A stretch of 64,000 nucleotides of DNA from Leptolyngbya sp. KIOST-1 (GTDB lineage: Bacteria > Cyanobacteriota > Cyanobacteriia > Phormidesmidales > Phormidesmidaceae): contig NZ_JQFA01000002.1 of the NCBI RefSeq assembly GCF_000763385.1, forward strand, positions 3,720,001-3,784,000, read 5' to 3'. Below the pieces are notes generated by a model that was given only the letters and a program-made list of their open reading frames with translations, had not been told where the DNA came from and made no database searches. Positions 52,187 to 60,448 of the stretch are shown piece after piece (within the stretch, counting starts at the first letter, position 1; each line of letters opens with the position of its first letter). The translations under genes were made by a program, and so were the position numbers.

Positions 52187-54346
52187 TCACATATCCAAGA
52201 GGCCGTAGCGCTTTTGCAGGTCGAGGAGCTGCACTCTGGCCTCCCCCGCATTGTCGGCTAGGTGCGCGAACTCCACAAAGCGCCGTAGCTCCTTTTTTAG
52301 CAGCCCCCGCTCCACCGCCAGCGACTCGCCCTCCAGGGCCGGGGGCACGACGATCATGTCAAAAAGGGTCGCCCGATCTTTGCCGGGGGCACGCCGCAGC
52401 ACCCGGCCCCGCCGCTGCACAAACTGGCGCGGGTTGCCGCTGCTGGCCATGATCACCGCCGTCTGAGTAGCGGGGATATCAACCCCTTCATCCAGGCAGC
52501 GGATGGCGACTAGCCCCTGGAGTTCTCCGGTTTCAAACTGCCGCCGCAGGTCTTCCCGTTCCTCCAGGGATGTATCGGCAGTGTAGGTGTTGACCCGGTA
52601 GCCCAGCTCTTTGCCCAGCAGCACCGTGACCGCTTCAACGTAGCGGTAGTTCTCCTGAGATACCTCGTCCTCCACGCTGCCGTCGCCGCAGTAAAACAGC
52701 GTGTGGGAGGTGTCGAGACGATCGCCCATCAGCGATCGCAGCGCCTGCAATTTATTGGCCGCATTACCCACCAGCCGCGATCGCTGGTTGAGCAGTCCCT
52801 TGAGTTTCTCCTCCAGCTCACTGTCGCCCATGGAGGCTAGCTGGCCAATTTTCTGGGTGAGCGCAGCGTAGCGCTGGGCCTCCTCCTCCGTCAGCTCGAC
52901 CAACACAGGGTAGTAGCGGTAGTGGACAAGGGCACCCTGGGCGATCGCATCGGCCAGGGTAAACTCCGGCTCCAATACCGGCCCAAAGTAGTTGAAAATG
53001 CCCTCGGTGCCCGCTTCGTCAAAGTAGCGCTCCGGCGTTGCTGACAGCGCCAGCCGCAGCCCCACCGTACGGGGCAAGCTCTGCTCTAGCCGTTTAGCCC
53101 CCAGGTTGTGGGCTTCGTCCCCAACAATTAACGTCTTTTCGGGAAAATAGGGCAACTGCGACTGCAACCCATCACCCATCAGCGTGGCATTGGTCGTGAG
53201 CACAGTTACAAAGGGCTGATAGCCCGATCGCACGCTGTAGAGCTGGCTCGACAGTCGATCTTGCCACTGCCTGACGTTCTCGTAGGCCAAAATGGGCTCT
53301 AGGCCAAACTTGCGGCACTCCCTCGTCCACTGGGTGACTAAATGGCGGTACGGACACACCACAATCAGTGCCTGCAGCTGAATTTTGTCGTAGAGTGCCG
53401 CTGCGATCGCCAGCGCCGTAATCGTCTTACCGCTGCCCGTCGCCATTTTCAGCGTGCCGCGCCCTTTATTGGCAAACCAGTTGGCGATCGCTTGCTGCTG
53501 GTAGGGGCGCAGAGTGATGCTCGGCGGTAGGTTGGGAACATCCCCTCTAGACATCTCTGTCGGTAAAGAATCATCTATTTTGTAATCACCTTGCCCACTG
53601 GCAACTCTGGGCTCTTGAGTGGGCGGTTGAGTTGGACAGAGCTTGAGCAGCGATCGCGCCACCGCCTGTGGAAACGCCATCACCTCCACATGCTTCGTCT
53701 GGTCATTCCACAAATCCTGAAAGTTTCTCGCTTTCTGCAACGCTCGCTGCCTCACCCCCGCATCCCAGGAGCAAAACACATCCAAACACTCAAAGTTGTC
53801 AATCAGCGCACTGGCACTCTCATTGGCCGACCCTGTAAAAGCCACCACATGGCCCTCACCATCGACAAAAAGGCCCAGCTTTTCGTGGTAAATCCCCCGC
53901 CGCCGCAGGGTTTTGGGGATCGCCAGCTTAATTTCTAAGAGTCCCCTACTGAGCAGCCACACCAACGCCGCCAGCCGGTCTTGCACCACCTGGGGCAGCT
54001 CCACCTCCAGCTCCCGCAGCAGCGCCGCCTCAACCACCTGCTCTCGGTTCTTCAGCCCCTGCTCGATGGCCCGCACATCTTCCTCCGACAGCTGCGGCGA
54101 CGTGATCAGGCGCATCTGCCCGCCCGATCGCACAAACGCCGACAGCCCCTGGGCCACGCAGGCCATTGACGAGCTAGAGAAATAGCCCACCGCCCGGTTG
54201 TACACCGTCGCCTGCTCCAGACACGGGATGTAGAAATCCTGGACGATATCGCGATCGCTGCTCCGGTACTCGTCCTGAATCGTCAGATCCTTCAGACTCA
54301 CGTAGGCTCCTTCAGGCAGGCACTGTCTGAAGTCTAGCCAAGCCAA
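52187..54346 (-). CDS. PLD-nuclease / SF2 helicase defence protein
   Basis: 719 aa. The N-terminal ~230 residues form a phospholipase-D-like domain with HEKLGLFVDG and FTGSANES, the HxK...D and S motifs. Then follows an SF2 helicase: Walker A ATGSGKTIT, DEAH, SATP, and C-terminal GEARVQ after QRRGRVLRR. The layout fits the helicase family that is often called a phosphorothioation-system restriction enzyme in dnd clusters. This is from memory. It would translocate on and cut non-self DNA. Confidence 0.85.
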   Translation of the reverse strand: MAWLDFRQCLPEGAYVSLKDLTIQDEYRSSDRDIVQDFYIPCLEQATVYNRAVGYFSSSSMACVAQGLSAFVRSGGQMRLITSPQLSEEDVRAIEQGLKNREQVVEAALLRELEVELPQVVQDRLAALVWLLSRGLLEIKLAIPKTLRRRGIYHEKLGLFVDGEGHVVAFTGSANESASALIDNFECLDVFCSWDAGVRQRALQKARNFQDLWNDQTKHVEVMAFPQAVARSLLKLCPTQPPTQEPRVASGQGDYKIDDSLPTEMSRGDVPNLPPSITLRPYQQQAIANWFANKGRGTLKMATGSGKTITALAIAAALYDKIQLQALIVVCPYRHLVTQWTRECRKFGLEPILAYENVRQWQDRLSSQLYSVRSGYQPFVTVLTTNATLMGDGLQSQLPYFPEKTLIVGDEAHNLGAKRLEQSLPRTVGLRLALSATPERYFDEAGTEGIFNYFGPVLEPEFTLADAIAQGALVHYRYYPVLVELTEEEAQRYAALTQKIGQLASMGDSELEEKLKGLLNQRSRLVGNAANKLQALRSLMGDRLDTSHTLFYCGDGSVEDEVSQENYRYVEAVTVLLGKELGYRVNTYTADTSLEEREDLRRQFETGELQGLVAIRCLDEGVDIPATQTAVIMASSGNPRQFVQRRGRVLRRAPGKDRATLFDMIVVPPALEGESLAVERGLLKKELRRFVEFAHLADNAGEARVQLLDLQKRYGLLDM

Positions 54347-54473
54347 ATTCCCTGGTTAGGCGATCGCCGCCACTTGCGGAAATTTCTTTACACGGTGTTT
54401 TGTCCCACCAGCGCCGCCGCCCACTAGTTCCACCTCGGCTCACCCAGCTCCACTGTCCCAAAGCACCGCAAAC

Positions 54474-54494
54474 TTTACCCCAAATTTACCCCAA
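54474..54494 (+). repeat. Paired decamer, left arm of the tRNA-Cys attP-like site
   Basis: TTTACCCCAA twice at 54474-54483 and 54485-54494, 11 bp apart. The same pair stands right of the tRNA-Cys core (54692-54712). Confidence 0.6.
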
Positions 54495-54600
54495 TCCGCC
54501 AGGCCAGCCCTTGGCCAACGATCCCAAAGCCAAGCGCAATCAAAGCCACCCATACCAGCCTCGAAGGCGTTCAAAGGCTAGATCTAGTCGGATTTTCCCA

Positions 54601-54647
54601 AGGCGACACCCGGATTCGAACCGGGGGTGGAGGTTTTGCAGACCTCT
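54601..54647 (-). other. tRNA-Cys 3' half, attP/att core
   Basis: On the minus strand: GAGGT-CTGCAAA-ACCTC anticodon arm (GCA), variable region, T-arm and TGTCGCC acceptor strand with T discriminator. The 5' half (acceptor, D-arm) is absent and replaced by unrelated bases, so it is not a functional tRNA. Decamer pairs flank it on both sides. Confidence 0.7.
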
Positions 54648-54679
54648 ATAAACCACGGATTCGCAGTACTTTCAGCCGA

Positions 54680-55104
54680 GTGCCCCTACACTTTACCCCA
54701 ATTTTACCCCAATGGCAGACTGGCCCCTACAGCCCCATGATAGTCTCCCTGTTGAGGCCCCTGTGGCCTCAGCAGGGGTATCTGGAATACGTTTGCTTGG
54801 TGACGATGGAAGCTCAGAGCTATCCCGATCTCTACCGGGATTATGTGAGCAGCGATCTGGCTGCATTCAGCTCGACCAGAAGGTGACGGCGGCAGCGCTG
54901 GGGGCAGGGGAACAGGGAGAGGCCGTAGCGGCACTGCTGCACCAGGGGCCGTATGCCCGGTTCCAACAAGATTTGCAGGGGGTGACCCTACCCACGATTG
55001 AGCAGTACGCCCGAGGGACGGTGGCTCAAGTGCAGGCGATTCAGGCGCTCCAGGTGGGGCAACCCTCCCAACGTATTAGCCGGGTTAGAGGTGTAGAGCG
55101 ATAA
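54680..55104 (+). pseudogene. Mobilisation-type gene relic, frameshifted
   Basis: Two overlapping frames give LEYVCLVTMEAQSYPDLYRDYV (54680-54886, read in part) and, in another frame, LDQKVTAAALGAGEQGEAV with the TVAQVQAI helix (54712-55104). Together they resemble a segment that I associate, from memory, with relaxases of cyanobacterial plasmids. Frame change near 54880. Low-confidence assignment. Confidence 0.35.
54692..54712 (+). repeat. Paired decamer, right arm of the tRNA-Cys attP-like site
   Basis: TTTACCCCAA at 54692-54701 and 54703-54712, same orientation and spacing as the left pair. Confidence 0.6.
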
Positions 55105-55202
55105 GGGTTAATCTTGTCGTAGCATGACTCGCCCAACTTACTGCTGATGTATTGGCAGATCCAAACCGCAGATACACTTTTTGAACTTTTAACAACTCGG
55201 CT

Positions 55203-55886
55203 CTAAAGGGTTTGTTCTAGGAGGGCACCATGCTCTTTGAGCCATCGTTTGGCTTTATCCATAGTGGCAAGTTGAGAGCGAATAATGCCCCAAAATCGCG
55301 GAGTGTGATTGGGCTCCAGAAAATGTACCAACTCGTGTACGACTATGTAGTCAATAACGAACATAGGAGCTTTGATCAATCGCCAGTTAAAGGTGACGTT
55401 GTCATTGGGAGTGCAGGAGCCCCAGCGAAATTTGCTGTTGGTAATTTTGGCGTGATTGAACGTGACGCCAAGCCGTTTGGCATAGAGGTTGACGCGGGGC
55501 AAAATGACGGCTTTGGCCTGCTGAATGTACCACTGTTGAAAGACATTGCCTCGCTGCCTAGCTAGATGACTGGGCACTAATAAGCGATCGCCTTCGAGCT
55601 GAATATCACTGACGGTATCGACCAGCTCTAGACGGTGGGAGCGCCCCAAATAGAGGAGTGACTCACCATTGACTAGCTCCTTGCCGGGGGGATGGAGGGG
55701 GACTTGGTATTTTTGGGGATGGTTAATTTTTTCGTAGAGCCATTGACGGCGAGAGTTGACCAACTGGTTGATTTTTTCGGGGGAGGTGCCCACTGGGGCT
55801 CTAACCACTACCGAGCGATCGCGCTCTACGGTAATGGTAAGGGTTTTGCGTCGAGGGGAGTAGACAATGTCGTAGTCAAGCTGCAT
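55203..55886 (-). CDS. YgjP/SprT-like metallopeptidase (M48-type)
   Basis: 227 aa. Zinc motif VVHELVHFLEPNH (HExxH) plus FRWGSCTPN, and an N-terminal DYDIVYSPRRKTLTITV. Genes of this family often end type I restriction operons, and here it lies just downstream of the hsdR C-terminal fragment on the same strand, as expected. Substrate unknown. Confidence 0.88.
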   Translation of the reverse strand: MQLDYDIVYSPRRKTLTITVERDRSVVVRAPVGTSPEKINQLVNSRRQWLYEKINHPQKYQVPLHPPGKELVNGESLLYLGRSHRLELVDTVSDIQLEGDRLLVPSHLARQRGNVFQQWYIQQAKAVILPRVNLYAKRLGVTFNHAKITNSKFRWGSCTPNDNVTFNWRLIKAPMFVIDYIVVHELVHFLEPNHTPRFWGIIRSQLATMDKAKRWLKEHGALLEQTL

Positions 55887-55921
55887 GATCGGCGGGGCAC
55901 CCGGTGCTAAGCGTCGAAGGG

Positions 55922-56224
55922 TTACTCGGCGTAGAGAATACGGTCGTTATTCTTCTCGGCAATTTCCATAATCTTGGTAATTAGAGTGCTGCGCTTGGCA
56001 AACCGATCGGGCACCGCACTGAACTCTGGGGAAAGCAAGGTCACTTGCAGTTCGGTTTCTAGGCGCTTGCGTGCAGGAATGCTCTCCCAGAACCCGGCCA
56101 GCTGTAGCTCTCGCTCCACGATGATAATCACCTGCTGAGTCAACGATACTAATTGGGAGATGGTATCATCCCCCAGCTCAACCTCGCTAAAACATTCACG
56201 TTTGAACATGCGAAAGAAGGGCAT
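55922..56224 (-). pseudogene. hsdR: C-terminal fragment of type I restriction subunit HsdR
   Basis: 100 codons reading MPFFRMFKRECFSEVELGDD then LVSLTQQVIIIVERELQ and AKRSTLITKIMEIAEKN, the typical HsdR C-terminus. Its first base abuts the IS3 partial copy (56225), so the frame was cut there. The N-terminal portion survives at 60713-62503. About 300 internal residues are missing relative to a usual ~1000-aa HsdR. Confidence 0.8.
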
Positions 56225-56540
56225 TGAAGTGAACCCTTAGATTCGGACAGTAGATCAAGGGAATTAAGAGATCTACTCTTTTATATCATGCTTTTTCTTT
56301 TGTTGTTCATTCCATTTTTGTTCGTATTCTTCAGGTGTTAGATAACTTAGAGAGGAATGGATTCTTTTCTTCATATACACATCCTCCAAGAAGTGTTCGA
56401 TCTGTTGATACGCCTCTGTAAAGTTTCGATATTCCGATAGATCAACTTCCTCCTCTTTTATGGTTCTCATTAATCGTTCGGCATAGCCGTTCTGCCAAGC
56501 TTGTCCGACTTCTGCCATGCTAATTTGGACTCCCTTCTCT
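56225..56540 (-). mobile_element. IS3 partial copy (left 316 bp)
   Basis: Identical to 56598-56913 as far as I can read, including the terminal repeat TGAAGTGAACCC and the last third of orfB. Divergence starts sharply after CCCTTCTCT. Confidence 0.85.
56273..56518 (-). pseudogene. 3' end of IS3 orfB (partial copy)
   Basis: 81 codons identical to the end of orfB, including the third catalytic Glu region (NGYAERLMRTIKEEE). The frame continues upstream into 57 bases of foreign DNA. Confidence 0.85.
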
Positions 56541-56597
56541 TGAGCCTTCGGCTCAATCTGGTAGCCCTGCTGCCTCAGCGCGACGGCCAGTTCATTC
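56541..56597 (-). other. 57-bp foreign spacer between the IS copies
   Basis: On the minus strand it reads NELAVALRQQGYQIEPKA, which resembles a relaxase-type segment (inference from memory). It is in frame with the partial orfB by chance. Confidence 0.35.
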
Positions 56598-56645
56598 TGA
56601 AGTGAACCCTTAGATTCGGACAGTAGATCAAGGGAATTAAGAGAT

Positions 56646-57491
56646 CTACTCTTTTATATCATGCTTTTTCTTTTGTTGTTCATTCCATTTTTGTTCGTAT
56701 TCTTCAGGTGTTAGATAACTTAGAGAGGAATGGATTCTTTTCTTCATATACACATCCTCCAAGAAGTGTTCGATCTGTTGATACGCCTCTGTAAAGTTTC
56801 GATATTCCGATAGATCAACTTCCTCCTCTTTTATGGTTCTCATTAATCGTTCGGCATAGCCGTTCTGCCAAGCTTGTCCGACTTCTGCCATGCTAATTTG
56901 GACTCCCTTCTCTTTCAGCAAGTTGATATAGTCATTAGCCGCGTATTGCACGCCTTGATCAGAATGATGAATCTCAGGAACACCTTTTTCTAAGCCTCGA
57001 GTCAAGGCTGCGATGGTGAGACTTTGGTCCATGCTTCGAGCCAACTGCCAACCACGGATGCTACGGGTGAAGACGTCCATCAAAACGGCAAGGTAGACAA
57101 ATTCCTGTTGCAATCGGATGTAAGTGATATCGCCCACCCAGACCTGCTCAGGACGCTCGATCGCCAGATTCATCACTCGATTCGGGTAGCGTTGGAAGCC
57201 ATGCTGACTGTTGGTGGTGCGTTTCCGCTTGACCGGTGGTTTGTCCGTCAGGCCTAACTCCCGCATTAATCGAGCGACTCGTTTGTGGTTCACCCCATGG
57301 CCTTGGCGGTTTAGCATCGCCGTGATGCGACGGTAGCCGTAGGTCGGATGCTGACCTACCAGTGTCAGAATCGAACCTTTCAAATCATCCTCATCGTTAG
57401 CAGATTGGGGATGGTAATAGACCTGACTGCGGGGATAGTCAAGTACCTGGCATACCGTGGTAATCGGATATGTCTCAATCAGTTGCATCAC
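56646..57491 (-). CDS. IS3 transposase OrfB
   Basis: 281-aa DDE integrase-fold transposase. The HTH_21-like start (YPRSQVYYHP, HPTYGYRRITAMLNRQG) precedes the rve domain. DDE residues are in VGDITYIRLQ, HHSDQGVQYA and NGYAERLMRTIKEEE. Overlaps the orfA stop (ATGA), as usual for IS3 with frameshifted OrfAB. Intact. Confidence 0.92.
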   Translation of the reverse strand: MMQLIETYPITTVCQVLDYPRSQVYYHPQSANDEDDLKGSILTLVGQHPTYGYRRITAMLNRQGHGVNHKRVARLMRELGLTDKPPVKRKRTTNSQHGFQRYPNRVMNLAIERPEQVWVGDITYIRLQQEFVYLAVLMDVFTRSIRGWQLARSMDQSLTIAALTRGLEKGVPEIHHSDQGVQYAANDYINLLKEKGVQISMAEVGQAWQNGYAERLMRTIKEEEVDLSEYRNFTEAYQQIEHFLEDVYMKKRIHSSLSYLTPEEYEQKWNEQQKKKHDIKE

Positions 57492-57793
57492 AACCTGCCG
57501 CTTTTGTCCAGATTCAAGGACTGCGAGGCTTTTTTTGCAATCTCTAATTTCATCGTCAATTGGCCCACCAATCGCTCCAGCTCGGCAATCCGTTGTTGGT
57601 CAGCCTCATGGCCTGAATCGGCCTCAAATATCGTGGTCGCGTGATCTAAAAATTCCTTTCGCCAGCGATTAAGCACGCTGGAATGGAGTTTGTGGCTTCG
57701 GCAAATCTCGGCTGACGTTTTCTCTCCCATTAGCATTTGCAACACCACTTTGGCCTTAAATTCAGCTGTGTACTGTCGTCGGTTTGCGCTCAT
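57488..57793 (-). CDS. IS3 OrfA
   Basis: 101 aa. RRQYTAEFKAKVVLQML begins an HTH_Tnp_1 domain (LHSSVLNRWRKEF), followed by a leucine-zipper helix (RIAELERLVGQLTMKLEIAK). Confidence 0.9.
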   Translation of the reverse strand: MSANRRQYTAEFKAKVVLQMLMGEKTSAEICRSHKLHSSVLNRWRKEFLDHATTIFEADSGHEADQQRIAELERLVGQLTMKLEIAKKASQSLNLDKSGRL

Positions 57794-57858
57794 AGTTGCC
57801 CCCTCCTGTGGAACAAGGATACTGCTCTTAGCCTTGTGTCCGAAAATCGGGGGTCACT

Positions 57859-58365
57859 TCACAGGCAGCGCTTAGCCGCATCCGGGGTCAGCTTCGCCAG
57901 CAGATGGTCTCGAATCAGAATAGCCTCGTCTAGAGACCGACTGGGGAACCGGCTGATGTGATTTTTCTGCTTGGTGAAGTCCTTGGCGTAGGTGCTGGGG
58001 CTGATCTGAGGTTTCTTGAACTGGGCGTACTTCTCCCAAATCTCATCCAGCCCTATCTCAGGGGCTGCGGGCGGATTGGGGGAAATGGGGGAAACCGTGG
58101 TTAGCGATCCAACGGTCTGGTACTTCTGTAGGCTCAGATCCACCTCTCTATAGTCGATATCTCGCTGAATCGCCCTGACGGTGTCGCCTACCCGCTGGCG
58201 GTTTAAGGGGGTGTCGTCAAAGCCCGTGGAAATGTAAAACCGCTTGCGCTGCACCTCCCCATCCACCTCAAAGGGGTAGGAAAAGACGATTTGCAGCCGT
58301 CCTTTAGTGTTTTTGAACTGAACTGAGCCTTTTTTGCCTTTGCTTCTTGGGGTGACCGAGTACAT
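57859..58365 (-). pseudogene. Tyrosine integrase, 3'-truncated by the IS
   Basis: 168 codons. N-terminal arm-binding part (KGRLQIVFSYPFEVDGEVQRKR is the beta-sheet stretch, read in part) and the start of the SAM-like core-binding domain (LDEIWEKYAQFKKPQISPSTY). The stop (TGA) is made by the IS terminal repeat at 57859-57861. The catalytic domain is gone. The gene lies next to tRNA-Phe, the usual target position. Confidence 0.85.
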
Positions 58366-58433
58366 GGCAGCACCGGGGAATAAAGAGCATTCGTACTATC
58401 CCCTCTTCGGATACCGTGGCAATTGTCCGGAGA

Positions 58434-58478
58434 TTCCCCCAAAAAATTCCCCCAATTTTCCCCCAATCCGTCCCCCAA
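58434..58478 (+). repeat. Direct repeats near the integrase start, possible arm sites
   Basis: TTCCCCCAA at 58434-58442, 58447-58455 and 58458-58466, then GTCCCCCAA at 58470-58478, spaced 11-13 bp. The pattern recalls the decamers around the tRNA-Cys half. Confidence 0.5.
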
Positions 58479-58583
58479 ACTCGCCTAAAGGTGTCCAAAA
58501 ATGGACAACGCAAAAAATACGAGGCCCCAAAGCAAAAGCCCTGAACCGTTGAGATTCAGAGCTTTTCACTTGGTTTGGTTGAA

Positions 58584-58656
58584 TGCCAGGAGGCGGACTT
58601 GAACCGCCGACACGAGGATTTTCAGTCCTCTGCTCTACCAGCTGAGCTATCCCGGC
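58584..58656 (-). tRNA. trnF: tRNA-Phe (GAA)
   Basis: Complete cloverleaf. Acceptor GCCGGGA with TCCTGGC, D-arm AGCTCAGCTGG, anticodon loop CTGAAAA (GAA), T-arm CGGTTCAAGTCCG, no encoded CCA. Its 3' side faces the truncated integrase. Confidence 0.95.
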
Positions 58657-58740
58657 AGGGAGCGCAATTTCCAGCGCTCACTTAAGATAGCAAGCTGGTG
58701 TCACCCCTGACAAGGCTCCGGGGAAAAAATACTGAAATCT

Positions 58741-59334
58741 CTACTGGACCTCCCGCAGGCGGGCCACTTTGAGAAAGAAGTTGCCTGTGCCCTGGCCTGC
58801 GTAGGCCTGCACCCGCACTGTGTAGGTACCGGACTCTTTGATGCGAGCGAAGAGCAGGGAGTTCGTGGTGCCGTCGGGACCATCGTCGTTTTCGCCGATG
58901 ATGACGCCGTCTTTGTTCATCAGGATCACCAGGGTGTCGAAGTCGTCGGAGGTGACATCGATCGCCACCTGGTCACCGGCCTCAAAATAAACGGTGTAGT
59001 CGCGGGCAAAGCCTCCGACCCCGGTGGGAACCAGCGGCGCATTTTTGAGCGCCACCACCTCAGGCAGCTGCTTCAGCCACTGGGCCAACCCCGCCACCAC
59101 CGGCTTCGTCAATCCGTTGACGGTCCACTGGTAGGTCTTCCCCGCTTGCAGTTGCAGGCTGCGGCTCTGGGTCGAAAACTGACCGCTCAGGCCAGAAAGG
59201 TTAAAGGCTTTGTCTGTCTCGCCATCGTGCAGCTGCGCCGACAGCGCCGGGTCAAACGCCTGAATCTGCTGCAAAAACCAGGCGTGCAGGCCGATGGTGT
59301 ACTGCGGGTACAGCTCGTAGCCATGGTCGGCCAC
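58741..59334 (-). CDS. Cas6 N-terminal segment fused to a PPC domain
   Basis: 197-aa single ORF. Residues ~1-90 (YPQYTIGLHAWFLQQIQAFD, LHDGETDKAFNLSGLSG, AGKTYQWTVNGLTKPV) match, from memory, the start of a Cas6 CRISPR endoribonuclease. Residues ~95-197 (VAIDVTSDDFDTLVILMNKDG, read in part; ENDDGPDGTTNS, SGTYTVRVQAY) are a PPC beta-sandwich as found on secreted proteins. The rest of Cas6, including its RNase half, is absent, so this looks like a chance fusion. A lone CRISPR-like repeat lies just upstream. Confidence 0.65.
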   Translation of the reverse strand: MADHGYELYPQYTIGLHAWFLQQIQAFDPALSAQLHDGETDKAFNLSGLSGQFSTQSRSLQLQAGKTYQWTVNGLTKPVVAGLAQWLKQLPEVVALKNAPLVPTGVGGFARDYTVYFEAGDQVAIDVTSDDFDTLVILMNKDGVIIGENDDGPDGTTNSLLFARIKESGTYTVRVQAYAGQGTGNFFLKVARLREVQ

Positions 59335-59382
59335 TAGGTCCCCTCTAAAACCCGCTCTGAATAATGTTTTCAGAACAGGTGA

Positions 59383-59416
59383 CTTTCAAACCACTTCCCC
59401 GCAAGGGGACGGAAAC
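59383..59416 (+). repeat. Solitary CRISPR-like repeat
   Basis: 34 bases starting CTTTCAAACCAC, with a central CCCC-GCAA-GGGG hairpin and ending GGACGGAAAC, the form of cyanobacterial CRISPR repeats. Only one copy is present, with no spacer series. Confidence 0.6.
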
Positions 59417-59766
59417 TACTGTCGTTCTTCTCTGCTGGTAGCCCTTCGGGCCGAAATAACCCGAATCACCTCATCGTTTCGTCTATAGACATGGCATACC
59501 AACAGCAGTCGAGAGGCTTCACTCATTCCCAAGATTAGGTACCGATCTTCATCGAATGAGTTGTCAGGGTCGAAGATCACGCGAGCGCTTTCGTCGTAAA
59601 AAACCGTGACAGCTTCATCAAAGCTAATCCCATGCTTCGCAACGTTGGCCCTGGTTGACTGACAAAAGTTGGCTGAAAGCTGTTGAACAGCTCGTGACGC
59701 GGTAGTTTCAGGGATCTGAGGAGGGGGCAAGGCGGTGAGGCGTTGCTGAACACAGGTATGAATCAA
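59416..59766 (-). pseudogene. brnT: BrnT-type toxin relic, 5' end replaced
   Basis: The C-terminal part fits BrnT (NVAKHGISFDEAVTVFYDE, then YLILGMSEASRLLLVCHVY, VISARRATSREER). The usual N-terminus is not there. Instead the frame starts at TTG inside a MITE-type repeat (59739-59777), and the first ~35 residues look non-BrnT. No brnA follows. Likely non-functional, though a shorter start is possible. Confidence 0.6.
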
Positions 59767-59778
59767 AAATTCAACGCC
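59739..59778 (+). repeat. MITE-type inverted repeat fragment
   Basis: GGCGTTGCTGAACACAGGTA at the left and the complementary short end near TCAACGCC at 59771-59778. The left end nearly matches the right end of the 15133-15232 MITE read in reverse. Confidence 0.5.
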
Positions 59779-60448
59779 TCTCGTACGAGATAACCTACCC
59801 CACCCCTACCCCTTCCGGTCGGGGACAGGTAGCTAGCTTTTGCAGGAAATCTCTTAACCCGAATTTAGGTTATCCTACACAATCGGCAGCAAGTTTCATT
59901 AAGACGCTCGGAATTCTGCCTGTCTGGGGCAGGGGTGCGATCGCCCCAACTTCACCACTTAACACCAATCGTCCCTGCCGCTGACCCGGTACCCCCAACG
60001 CTGAAAATCGTAGGGTGCATCCGCGCAGCGATGCACCATTTTCCTGGCAATAGCCTTGGCAATGGTGCATCGCACAACCCCGATTTAAGACCGGAGACCA
60101 CCGTAGGGGCAAACGGCGTTTGCCCACCCCAGTCGAGGGCATTCAGACGACCCAAGGGGAGCCGATATCAAGCCATCGTTGTCCTCTCTTGTCGCTGCCC
60201 CATAACCCACGAAGCCCATTCCTTGTGGGAAAAACAACCGCTTCTCTTGACAATGAGTCCTGAATCAGGCTCAATGCTTATTGATATAGTTTGTCAACAA
60301 AGGTCATGGACATCACCCTGCGGCGGGTGGCATTGGGATGTCAGAGGAGACAAGGATAGGGCTTTGGGCCGTCGATGGGTTTCCGCAGAGCGCCATTTTT
60401 GGTAAACCAGGGGTTTCAGTTTCACTTTGACAGGGAAGGACTTAAGCG
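59779..60448. other. Gene-free region with palindromic repeats
   Basis: GGTGCATCCGCGCAGCGATG palindrome (about 60013-60039) and GGGCAAACGGCGTTTGCCC (60107-60125). The latter is like 15167-15190. No ORF with a recognisable product. Confidence 0.5.

Larger units (their letters stand above)
56598..57861 (-). mobile_element. Complete IS3-family (IS150-like) insertion sequence
   Basis: About 1264 bp. Terminal inverted repeats: TGAAGTGAACCC...CGGACA at 56598 and the complement of TGTCCGAAAATCGGGGGTCA...TTCA ending at 57861. It encodes orfA and orfB. No 3-5 bp target duplication is seen, so the flanks were rearranged after insertion. Confidence 0.85.

Noticed and set aside
59383-59416. CRISPR array
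   Set aside because: Only one repeat unit is present, so it is reported as a solitary repeat and not as an array.
59935-60405. Plus-strand ORF in the repeat-rich gap
   Set aside because: Runs through palindromic repeats and has no recognisable domain.
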